A stretch of 35,481 bases of DNA, from NCBI GenBank assembly GCA_016234925.1, contig JACRNI010000028.1, forward strand, positions 1 through 35,481, in the 5' to 3' direction. Shown here piece after piece: positions 16,433-23,246 of this stretch. The translations under genes and the position numbers were made by a program. The notes under the pieces are model-generated. The model saw only the letters and a program-made list of their open reading frames with translations. It searched no databases and was not told the origin of the DNA. Origin of the DNA: Deltaproteobacteria bacterium (GTDB lineage: Bacteria > Desulfobacterota > GWC2-55-46 > UBA9637 > GWC2-42-11). Numbering within the stretch: the stretch's first letter is position 1; the number at the start of each line of letters is the position of its first letter.

Positions 16433-16580
16433 GTTGAAAAAGTCCATCCATGGCTTTTTCAACTGCGGCTTGGACCAAGTAAATTCGTCCAAGCCTTGCA
16501 AATTGCTTAATTTTTTAAATCTCGCAATTTGGCAATCCATCCATGGATTGCATTAGCAGGTTGTCTTTCAACAACCTGCT
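16433..16580. repeat. Cluster of four hairpins downstream of the IS element
   Basis: Four successive palindromes: GTTGAAAAAG/CTTTTTCAAC (16433-16463), GGCTTGGAC/GTCCAAGCC (16467-16495), GCAATCCAT/ATGGATTGC (16532-16551) and AGCAGGTTG/CAACCTGCT (16555-16580). The 255-base gap between the IS and the GGDEF gene holds nothing else recognisable. It looks like a composite intergenic repeat. Confidence 0.75.
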
Positions 16581-16603
16581 AATATAAAATCAGGGGAGAG
16601 GAT

Positions 16604-18052
16604 GTGATTGGGACGAGCATGCGTGATGCGCAAAAAATCTTAATAGTTGATGATGATGTTCTTATCAGAAACATGGTCTCGGATACCATTGCAAATGCAG
16701 GATATGAGGCAATGGCGGCTGCAGACGGATATGAGGTATTGCACAAAGTATCTTTAGACAAGCCTGACCTAATCCTTCTTGATGTGGTAATGCCGGGCAT
16801 AGACGGCATTGAGGTTTGCAAAAGGCTAAGGGCAAACCATGACAGCCTTAGTCTGCCTATTATTATACTTACATCAAGGGCTGAAAAGGATGATATACTT
16901 AATGGATTAAAGGCAGGCGCAAATGATTACATTATAAAACCAATAGAGCCGTTAGAACTTAACGCAAGGATAGAAACACATCTTTGCCTAAAAAATTTAT
17001 ATGACAAGGTTAATGCAGAAAAAAATGATTTGTTCGCACTTTTATCTATATCCCAGACTGTTGCCTCAACCCTCAAATCAAATGATATAATGCATACCAT
17101 CGTAAAAAAGGTGGCGGAGGTAATAGAGGTGTCCAGATGCTCTATTGTTAAGATAGGCAAAAAAAAGGATGTCGGCTATATCCTGACAACATACGAAGAC
17201 CCGGACCTAAAAGATTTCCCAATAGAACTTAATAAATATCCTGAAATTAAGAAGGCAATTGAAACAAAGGGTACTGTTGTAATAAACGATATTCACAATG
17301 ACCCTCTCATGATTGAGGTAAGGGATTATCTGAAGGCATTGGACTTTAACAGCATCCTGATTATCCCGATAATTGTTAGAAGCGAGCCTGTTGGAATACT
17401 TTTCTTAAGGACATCAAGACGGATTAAAACTTTTACTCCAAGGGAGATTAAGTTGTGTCAGGTTATAGCAAATCTTGCCGGCAATGCCCTTGTAAACGCC
17501 CACCTCTTTGAATCTATAGAACTTGCCAATCTGGATTTAGAAAGACTTGCCATCACTGACGGGCTCACTGGCGCATATAACCACCGTTATTTCCGCACAA
17601 GGATTGAACAGGAGTTTAACAGGGCAGCGAGATATAAAACATTCCTGTCCTGTATTATGCTGGATATAGATTATTTTAAAGATATTAACGATGCCTTTGG
17701 TCATGGGCAGGGCGATACTGTCTTAAAAGAGTTGACAGATATAATGAAAAATAATGCGAGGAACACCGATATAGTAGCCCGTTATGGCGGAGAAGAGTTT
17801 GTAATCATCCTTCCGCAGACTGATAAAGAGGGCGCTTTTATACAGGCAGAGCGAATAAGGAATGCTATAAATGGTTATAAATGCTGCATCAGCGATAAGT
17901 GCGTAATGCTGACTATAAGTCTGGGGGCTGCAACATTTCCATCAGAAAATATAAAGACCATTGATGATTTAGTTGGGGCTGCTGATGCCGCGTTATATGA
18001 AGCCAAGAAAGGCGGGAAAAATCGGACAGTATCTGCATATGAAATTAAATAA
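16604..18052 (+). CDS. Response regulator with GAF and GGDEF domains (diguanylate cyclase)
   Basis: A 482-residue signalling protein. The receiver domain (about 10-130) has the acidic pair VDDD, phospho-acceptor D60 in [10 protein letters not shown] and the conserved lysine in IIKPIEP. A GAF domain follows (about 145-305, [12 protein letters not shown]). The C-terminal GGDEF domain (about 320-482) has the active motif GGEEF at about 395 and an inhibitory I-site RNTD five residues before it, so it should make cyclic di-GMP with product feedback. The GTG at 16604 is chosen because GGGGAGAG lies just before it; the ATG 15 bases later is too far from that site. No histidine kinase is adjacent. 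Cyclic di-GMP could tie to pilus or surface-fibre control. Confidence 0.93.
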   Translation: MIGTSMRDAQKILIVDDDVLIRNMVSDTIANAGYEAMAAADGYEVLHKVSLDKPDLILLDVVMPGIDGIEVCKRLRANHDSLSLPIIILTSRAEKDDILNGLKAGANDYIIKPIEPLELNARIETHLCLKNLYDKVNAEKNDLFALLSISQTVASTLKSNDIMHTIVKKVAEVIEVSRCSIVKIGKKKDVGYILTTYEDPDLKDFPIELNKYPEIKKAIETKGTVVINDIHNDPLMIEVRDYLKALDFNSILIIPIIVRSEPVGILFLRTSRRIKTFTPREIKLCQVIANLAGNALVNAHLFESIELANLDLERLAITDGLTGAYNHRYFRTRIEQEFNRAARYKTFLSCIMLDIDYFKDINDAFGHGQGDTVLKELTDIMKNNARNTDIVARYGGEEFVIILPQTDKEGAFIQAERIRNAINGYKCCISDKCVMLTISLGAATFPSENIKTIDDLVGAADAALYEAKKGGKNRTVSAYEIK

Positions 18053-18078
18053 ACACAACGACATAAATAAATCCACAT

Positions 18079-18198
18079 ACAGAGCGTCAGAACAAAGCAG
18101 ACCAAGGCGCGACGAAGCGAGGAGTGAGGCGTATTTTCAGCATACGCCGCAGCGACGAGCGAGGAGCAACGCAGGTATGCGAAGTTATGACGCTCTGT
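18079..18198. repeat. Inverted-repeat element, family R2 (copy B), at the 5' end of hisIE
   Basis: 120 bp from ACAGAGCGTCAGAAC to GTTATGACGCTCTGT, in the opposite orientation to copies A and C. It begins 27 bases after the GGDEF stop codon and ends inside the first codons of hisIE. Confidence 0.92.
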
Positions 18199-18866
18199 AT
18201 AATATCAATCTGATAAAATTTGATGAAAGAGGGCTTGTGCCTGCGATTGTTCAGGAATATTCTACAGGCAGGGTTTTGATGCTTGCGTATATGAACAAAG
18301 AGGCATTGGAAAAGACTTTTTCAACAGGAAAGGCACATTACCATAGCCGTTCAAGGAATAAACTCTGGCTCAAAGGTGAGACATCAGGAAATATTCAGGA
18401 GGTCAAGGCTGTTTATTATGACTGCGATGAGGATGCGATACTCTTGAGTGTAAACCAAACAGGCCCTGCCTGTCATACAGGCGAGGAGAGTTGTTTTTTT
18501 AGAAGGCTTGATAATGGGGATGCATCAGCCCTCAGTCCTCAGTCCTCATCAGTTCTGCCTGAACTCTTTAAGACTATAAAAGATAGAAAAAATGCATCTC
18601 CAGATAAATCATATGTGGCATCCCTTTATGCAAAAGGTTTAGATAAGATTTTAGAAAAGGTTAAAGAGGAATCCTCTGAACTTATTGACGCAGCAAAAAA
18701 TGGTGTAAAAAAAGATATAGTCCATGAGACAGCAGACCTATGGTTTCATACACTGATTTTACTTGGAGAAATGGATATAGATTTTATGGATATATTAGCA
18801 GAATTTAAGAAAAGAGCAGGAATATCAGGAATAGAAGAAAAGGCAAAAAGAGGGGAAAATGGGTAA
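18177..18866 (+). CDS. hisI: Bifunctional phosphoribosyl-AMP cyclohydrolase/phosphoribosyl-ATP pyrophosphatase
   Basis: The HisI half has [22 protein letters not shown], the [16 protein letters not shown] block and the zinc cysteines in [11 protein letters not shown] and [10 protein letters not shown]. After a Ser/Pro linker the HisE half follows ([41 protein letters not shown]). It performs the second and third steps of histidine synthesis. The ORF track starts at 17973 inside the GGDEF gene, but residues 1-68 of that frame translate the 3' end of GGDEF and repeat R2. I choose the ATG at 18177, which has GAGGAG ten bases before it; both that site and the first seven codons lie within the repeat. 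Length 229 residues fits HisIE. The end overlaps ahbB by eight bases. Confidence 0.93.
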   Translation: MRSYDALYNINLIKFDERGLVPAIVQEYSTGRVLMLAYMNKEALEKTFSTGKAHYHSRSRNKLWLKGETSGNIQEVKAVYYDCDEDAILLSVNQTGPACHTGEESCFFRRLDNGDASALSPQSSSVLPELFKTIKDRKNASPDKSYVASLYAKGLDKILEKVKEESSELIDAAKNGVKKDIVHETADLWFHTLILLGEMDIDFMDILAEFKKRAGISGIEEKAKRGENG

Positions 18867-19335
18867 GAAAGCAATGACAGATATTGAAAAACAGGTATGC
18901 AAATTGGTTCAGGGAGATATGCCGCTTAATCCGCAGCCATTTAAAGAACTTGCCGACAAAATAGGTATTTCAGAGGATGCATTTATTTCAAAGATAAATG
19001 AATTTCTTGAAAATGGTTACATAAGACGATTTGGCGCAGCGCTTCGGCACAGAAAGGCAGGCATAACAGCAAACGGCATGGGTGTATGGATTGTTCCAGA
19101 GTCTGAAAGGGAAAGGGTTGGAAATATAATGGCGTCTTTTAAAGAGGTGAGCCACTGTTATGAAAGACCGTCTTTTGAAGATTGGCCGTATAACCTTTTT
19201 ACAATGATACACGGCAGGACAAAAGAAGAATGTTTTGAGGTTGCAAAAAGGATTTCAGATGCAGCAGGCATAAAAGAATATAATATACTTTTCAGTTCGC
19301 AGGAATTTAAAAAAGAGAGCATGGTGTATTTTTAA
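18859..19335 (+). CDS. ahbB: Siroheme decarboxylase subunit AhbB (Lrp/AsnC-like)
   Basis: A 158-residue protein with an N-terminal winged helix resembling Lrp/AsnC ([33 protein letters not shown]) and a ferredoxin-like C-terminal half. The family-typical segments are [40 protein letters not shown] and [14 protein letters not shown]. AhbA/AhbB and the related NirDLGH proteins decarboxylate siroheme to didecarboxysiroheme, on the way to heme b (alternative pathway) or heme d1. A nearby nirF-like gene supports a tetrapyrrole role over DNA regulation. The partner AhbA and the radical-SAM enzymes are not in the window. NirL- or NirH-type naming is the main alternative. It is coupled to hisIE by an eight-base overlap. 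Confidence 0.8.
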   Translation: MGKKAMTDIEKQVCKLVQGDMPLNPQPFKELADKIGISEDAFISKINEFLENGYIRRFGAALRHRKAGITANGMGVWIVPESERERVGNIMASFKEVSHCYERPSFEDWPYNLFTMIHGRTKEECFEVAKRISDAAGIKEYNILFSSQEFKKESMVYF

Positions 19336-19348
19336 AAAGAGATGATAT

Positions 19349-19440
19349 GATTACACCGATTTTAAGAAGCAGATTACACAGATTTGGACAGGAATGTTGG
19401 TTTTTAATCTGTGTAATCGTTTTTTCAGAATCTGTGTAAT
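19349..19440. repeat. GATTACACAGATT inverted-repeat element (family R6), intact copy
   Basis: The left arm GATTACACCGATTTTAAGAA-CAGATTACACAGATT is mirrored by AATCTGTGTAATCGTTTTTTCAGAATCTGTGTAAT. It fills the ahbB-caspase gap. A second copy at 22392-22519 has another repeat inside it. Confidence 0.85.
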
Positions 19441-19467
19441 AAATTTCTTTTAAAAGAGATTAAAATT

Positions 19468-21048
19468 ATGAAAAAAAACTGCATTATCTTGTTCACTATC
19501 TGCGCTTTAATAACACTGCTTCCGTCCATTTCAGGGTCCCAACCCAAATCTCAATCCACTGACAGCCGCGGGGTAAAGGTCGTAGCGATTAAAGATGCTC
19601 AAGGCAAAGAAATAGGCTTATATAAAGAGAGCCATGCCCTGATAATCGGGGTGAGCGAATATACAGAAGGCTGGCCCAAACTTCCCGGCGTTAAAAAGGA
19701 TGTGGAAGATGTAAAGAATACCCTTCAAAATCACGGCTTCAATGTTACAGTTGTTATGGACCCGAAGCGTGAACAGATGATTCAGGCATTTGAAGGCTTT
19801 ATAAACAAATACGGGCTTAAACCTGAAAACAGGCTGTTGTTTTATTTTGCAGGACATGGTCATACTGTTAAGCAGTCCTATGGCGAAGAAATGGGATATA
19901 TTGTGCCTGCGGATGCGCCTAATCCAAACAAAGACCCGGAACGTTTTTTAACAAAGGCGGTTGACATGCAGTTGATTGAGGTGTTTGCCAAACGAATACA
20001 ATCCAAACACGCCATGTTTTTATTTGACAGCTGTTTTTCAGGCTCTTTGTTTGCCATTACCCGCGCAGTGCCTGAGAATATTTCGTACAAGACGGCAAAA
20101 CCTGTCAGGCAGTTCCTTACATCAGGCAGCGCAGATGAACAGGTTCCTGACGCAAGCATCTTCCGCCATCAATTTATTGCCGCAATAAACGGCGAGGCTG
20201 ATGTAGACAAGGACGGCTATGTAACAGGGACAGAATTGGGAGAGTTTTTGCAAAACAAGGTGATAAATTATTCAAAAGGCGCACAGCACCCCCAATATGG
20301 AAAAATCCGAAACCCGAATCTTGACAAAGGGGATTTTGTATTTGCTCGGATAAAGGGGTCAGAGGAAGATGCGTCAAAAAAAGTGACTGTGTCAGAAAGC
20401 CAGCGCATAGCAAGAGAAAAATTAGAAGAAGAGCAGCGCAAACTTGAGGAAGAGCGTCAAAGCATTGAGACAGAGCGCAAGCAGTTTGAAATTGAAACAG
20501 AAAAACAGCGGCTTGAACGGGAAAAGAAGAAGTTAAGAGAAGAAATGGAAAGCGCTGCAAGATTTGAGGAAGAGCGGAGGAAATTAGAAGAGGAAAAGAG
20601 AAAACTGGAAGAAGAAAAGAAAAAGATGGCATACAAACAGACGCCTTCATATGATATGGGTTATGTGCCTATAATCAACGGAAAGGTGCGGGAAGTAAAA
20701 TTTTTTGAAACAGGATATGATATGGTTAAATATGAAAACAGAGAATATAGAACAAATTTTTCGCAAACTAATACCAGATACATAGGATGGGAGATTTACA
20801 TAGACCATCCAATACCTGACCGTAAGATTGATTTTAAGATTGAGTCCATCTGGTATTATCCTGACGGGAGTGTTTTCGCTAGATACACGCACGACACCTA
20901 TGTACAGACTGATTGGTCAACGTCTTATCATAATGCCAGTTACGGGTGGAAAGATTACTCGCAATCTAATTGGAAGACAGGGACATACAGGATTGATTTT
21001 TATGTCAGCGGCCAAAAGATAGGCAGCAGCGCCTTTACCGTATATTAA
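19468..21048 (+). CDS. Secreted caspase-like (C14) peptidase with coiled coil and C-terminal beta domain
   Basis: A 526-residue protein with a signal peptide (about 1-23). The caspase domain spans about 50-290: ALIIGVSEYTEGWPKLPG, the catalytic histidine in YFAGHGH (H130) and the catalytic cysteine in FLFDSCFSG (C189). An EF-hand-like calcium loop, DVDKDGYVTGTEL, lies in the second half, as in many bacterial metacaspase-like proteins. A long charged coiled coil (about 305-390, Glu/Lys/Arg-rich) follows, then a beta-rich C-terminal domain (about 405-526) ending GTYRIDFYVSGQKIGSSAFTVY. It should cut after specific basic or acidic residues in the periplasm or outside the cell; the substrate is unknown. 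It sits between ahbB and nirF with repeats on both sides, so it may have its own transcript. Confidence 0.85.
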   Translation: MKKNCIILFTICALITLLPSISGSQPKSQSTDSRGVKVVAIKDAQGKEIGLYKESHALIIGVSEYTEGWPKLPGVKKDVEDVKNTLQNHGFNVTVVMDPKREQMIQAFEGFINKYGLKPENRLLFYFAGHGHTVKQSYGEEMGYIVPADAPNPNKDPERFLTKAVDMQLIEVFAKRIQSKHAMFLFDSCFSGSLFAITRAVPENISYKTAKPVRQFLTSGSADEQVPDASIFRHQFIAAINGEADVDKDGYVTGTELGEFLQNKVINYSKGAQHPQYGKIRNPNLDKGDFVFARIKGSEEDASKKVTVSESQRIAREKLEEEQRKLEEERQSIETERKQFEIETEKQRLEREKKKLREEMESAARFEEERRKLEEEKRKLEEEKKKMAYKQTPSYDMGYVPIINGKVREVKFFETGYDMVKYENREYRTNFSQTNTRYIGWEIYIDHPIPDRKIDFKIESIWYYPDGSVFARYTHDTYVQTDWSTSYHNASYGWKDYSQSNWKTGTYRIDFYVSGQKIGSSAFTVY

Positions 21049-21049
21049 A

Positions 21050-21189
21050 GGACACTCTGAAAAACCCGTAAATGTCATTGCGAGGAGCGATTTTTGCGAC
21101 GAAGCAATCTCTAACATATTGATTTATATAGAAGCGAGATTGCTTCGCTTTGCTCGCAATGACAGACTTGATAGTTTTTCAGAGTGTCC
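21050..21189. repeat. 140-bp inverted-repeat element with GGACACTCTGAAAAAC ends (family R5 core)
   Basis: Perfect 16-bp terminal inverted repeats (GGACACTCTGAAAAAC at 21050-21065 and its complement at 21174-21189) flank the R5 core GTCATTGCGAGG...CTCGCAATGAC (21074-21163). It begins two bases after the caspase stop codon, and its right end contains the putative nirF start codon. The size and ends are those of a MITE; no obvious target duplication. Confidence 0.9.
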
Positions 21190-22380
21190 AAGTTTTTTGT
21201 TTCGCTGATTTTTTTTCTTATAATATTCAGCAGTCCAGTCTTTGCAGGCGCTTCCAAGTTCTATTACGGCACATCATCCCTTATGGTCATAGTTGAAAGG
21301 GAATCGGGGAGCGTCATAGTCATTGATTCGTCAAAACATAAGTTTCTTGGAAGGGTCAGCGGGCTTGGCAATCTAATCCATGCAACTGTTAAATTCTCTC
21401 CTGATGCAAGGTATGCCTATGTCATTGCAAGGGATGCAACCATAAGCAAGATTGATTTGCTGACGCTCAAACTTGTTAAAAAAGTAAAGGCAGGTCTTGA
21501 CTCAGTCGGCGGCGTTATGACACAGGACGGCAAATACATCGCCCTAAGCAATTATGTCCCCGGCGAGGTAAGAATTCTAGATACAGATACATTAGAGACT
21601 GTGAAACAGATACCTGCTGTAAGGGAATATGAAGACGGCAAAAAAATCCAGTCCCGTGTTGTTGGGATTCTGGATGCCCCGGGCAATCTTTTAATATTTT
21701 CCCTGATGGATGCTGACGGCATATGGGTTGTTGATGGAGGCAAAAAAGATTTCCCTGTTATAAAAAAATTCTGGGATGTCGGCAAAACGCCGTATGATGC
21801 GCTTATAACCCCTGACGGCAGATATTACATGGCAGGTTTTTTAAATTCAAATTGGATGGGGCTTCTGGATACATGGGAATTAAAAGAGGTAATAAATATA
21901 TTGACGCAAAAAGATGAGCAGTCAGCAAGTGATGTGCCGCTCTGGAAAATTCCTCATTTAAAGGGCTGGGCAATTGCTGGGGATACCGCAATCCTGCCAG
22001 CATTGAAAAAAGAGTGGGCATTGGTTTATAATAGCAAGACATGGGAATGGCTCAAGAATGTGCCTCTTGAAGGAACTGCGCTTTATACTGTTTCAGGACC
22101 TGACGGTCGTTATATCTGGGTTGATTTGGTTGGCAAGAATGGTGATTTGATACAGGTTATTGATATGAAAACACAAGAGGTTATAAAAACTTTAAACCCC
22201 GGCAAAGGCGCAACGCACCCGCAGTTTACGCCAAAGGGAAATAGTGTTTATGTCTCCTTAATGGATGAGGACAAGGTTGTTGTATATGATGCAGCGACAT
22301 TTGAAAAAATAAAAGAGTTCCCTGCAAAGAGACCATCGGGAATATTTTCCACTGAAAGGGCGCATAAATTCGGAATGTAA
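21184..22380 (+). CDS. nirF: NirF-like cytochrome d1-type beta-propeller protein
   Basis: A 398-residue periplasmic protein with a signal peptide (FFVSLIFFLIIFSSPVFAGA, cleavage probably after VFA) and a beta-propeller of YVTN/cytochrome-d1 type: VIVIDSSKHKFLGRV, FSPDARYAYVIARDATISKIDL, ALITPDGRYYMAGFLNSNWMGLLD, THPQFTPKGNSVYVSLMDEDKVVVYD. It ends PSGIFSTERAHKFGM, an ending I associate with NirF/NirN. NirF acts late in heme d1 biosynthesis. No CXXCH motif is present, which argues against NirN or NirS. The start used is the GTG at 21184, which lies inside the right terminal repeat of the element at 21050-21189; no good ribosome site is visible. Neighbouring ahbB supports the tetrapyrrole assignment. 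It could instead be a NirF paralogue with another role. Confidence 0.75.
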   Translation: MSKFFVSLIFFLIIFSSPVFAGASKFYYGTSSLMVIVERESGSVIVIDSSKHKFLGRVSGLGNLIHATVKFSPDARYAYVIARDATISKIDLLTLKLVKKVKAGLDSVGGVMTQDGKYIALSNYVPGEVRILDTDTLETVKQIPAVREYEDGKKIQSRVVGILDAPGNLLIFSLMDADGIWVVDGGKKDFPVIKKFWDVGKTPYDALITPDGRYYMAGFLNSNWMGLLDTWELKEVINILTQKDEQSASDVPLWKIPHLKGWAIAGDTAILPALKKEWALVYNSKTWEWLKNVPLEGTALYTVSGPDGRYIWVDLVGKNGDLIQVIDMKTQEVIKTLNPGKGATHPQFTPKGNSVYVSLMDEDKVVVYDAATFEKIKEFPAKRPSGIFSTERAHKFGM

Positions 22381-22391
22381 CTAAATAATAC

Positions 22392-22519
22392 GATTATACT
22401 GATTACAAAAAAGCAGATTACGCCGAAGCAATCTCTTGAGATTGCCGCAGTCGCTTACGCTCCTTCGCAATGACAACAAGTTGTCATCTGTGTAATCGTA
22501 TTTCAAAATCAGTGTAATC
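22392..22519. repeat. GATTACA element (family R6) interrupted by a piece of family R5
   Basis: The outer arms GATTATACTGATTAC and CTGTGTAATCG...AATCAGTGTAATC belong to the family seen intact at 19349-19440. Between them sits CCGAAGCAATCTCTTGAGATTG...CTTCGCAATGAC (about 22421-22474), the R5 vocabulary, followed by GACAACAAGTTGTC. This is a nested insertion between nirF and the ferredoxin gene. Confidence 0.8.
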
Positions 22520-22530
22520 AACAAGGGTAT

Positions 22531-23106
22531 ATGGACAAAAACGAAACAATGGATAGAAAGACTTTCTTGAAAAAAGGGCTGTTTGCTGTTGCACAGCCTT
22601 TTGTTTCAATGATTGAAAGCAAGGTCAGGGATGCTACAAAGAGAAGGGCGGTAAGACCTCCCGGAGCAATTGATGAGGTTTCATTTTTGGGCAAATGCAC
22701 ACGGTGCGATGACTGCGTAAAGGCATGTCATCAGAATGCCATAAAACATGCAGGAGAGTTTGACGGCCTTGCAGTCGGAACGCCAATAATCGTTCCAAGC
22801 GAAACACCCTGCTACCTTTGCGACGATTTTGTCTGCATAAAGGCATGCAAAGAAGAGGCTCTTCTGATGGTTAAAAAAGAAGATGTCCGAATGGGTCTGG
22901 CAAGCATAGATACAAAAAAGTGCAACAGGTGGGCAGATATTGACCCGATGTGCGATTACTGTTTTGACCGCTGTCCGTTAAAAGGCAGGGCAATTTTTAT
23001 GGATAACAGAGGTCCTGAGATAGATGATAAAAAATGTGCTGGCTGCGGTATTTGCGAATATGTATGCCCTGCTGACCCAAAGGCAGTAAATGTAATGCCT
23101 GTTTAA
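22531..23106 (+). CDS. NapG/MauM-type periplasmic polyferredoxin
   Basis: A 191-residue iron-sulfur protein. The N-terminus (RKTFLKKGLFAVAQPFVSMIE) resembles a weak Tat-type leader without the full twin arginine. Four cysteine groups follow, each suited to a 4Fe-4S cluster: CTRCDDCVKAC, CYLCDDFVCIKAC, CNRWADIDPMCDYCFDRCP and CAGCGICEYVCP. Group spacing and the MGLASIDTKKC stretch match NapG/MauM-type ferredoxins, which pass electrons from the quinol pool to periplasmic oxidoreductases. No NapA or NapH is near. Position after nirF suggests service to a respiratory or heme-modification system, but that is inference. A second methionine at MDRKTF (22546) is an alternative start. Confidence 0.8.
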   Translation: MDKNETMDRKTFLKKGLFAVAQPFVSMIESKVRDATKRRAVRPPGAIDEVSFLGKCTRCDDCVKACHQNAIKHAGEFDGLAVGTPIIVPSETPCYLCDDFVCIKACKEEALLMVKKEDVRMGLASIDTKKCNRWADIDPMCDYCFDRCPLKGRAIFMDNRGPEIDDKKCAGCGICEYVCPADPKAVNVMPV

Positions 23107-23111
23107 TCAAC

Positions 23112-23233
23112 ACAGAGCGTCATAACTGTGCATACCTGCGTTGCTCCTCGGCTCGTCGTTGCGGCGTATGCTTAAAATACGCCTCACTCCTCGCCTTTGT
23201 CGCGCCTTGCTCTGCTTTGTTCTGACGCTCTGT
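23112..23233. repeat. 122-bp inverted-repeat element, family R2 (copy C)
   Basis: Same ends and orientation as copy A (ACAGAGCGTCATAAC ... GTTCTGACGCTCTGT) with the internal GGCGTAT/ATACGCC hairpin. It starts six bases after the ferredoxin stop and ends 13 bases before the next start codon, so it forms the whole leader of the CcdA-fusion operon. Confidence 0.92.
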
Positions 23234-23246
23234 ATAAAAATATCTT

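Noticed and set aside
17973-18176. N-terminal 68 residues of the ORF-track hisIE
   Set aside because: They translate the end of the GGDEF gene and the R2 repeat, and the first start has no ribosome site.
20174-20650. 158-residue minus-strand Leu/Phe/Ser-rich ORF
   Set aside because: Mirror of the Glu/Lys-rich coiled coil of the caspase-like gene.
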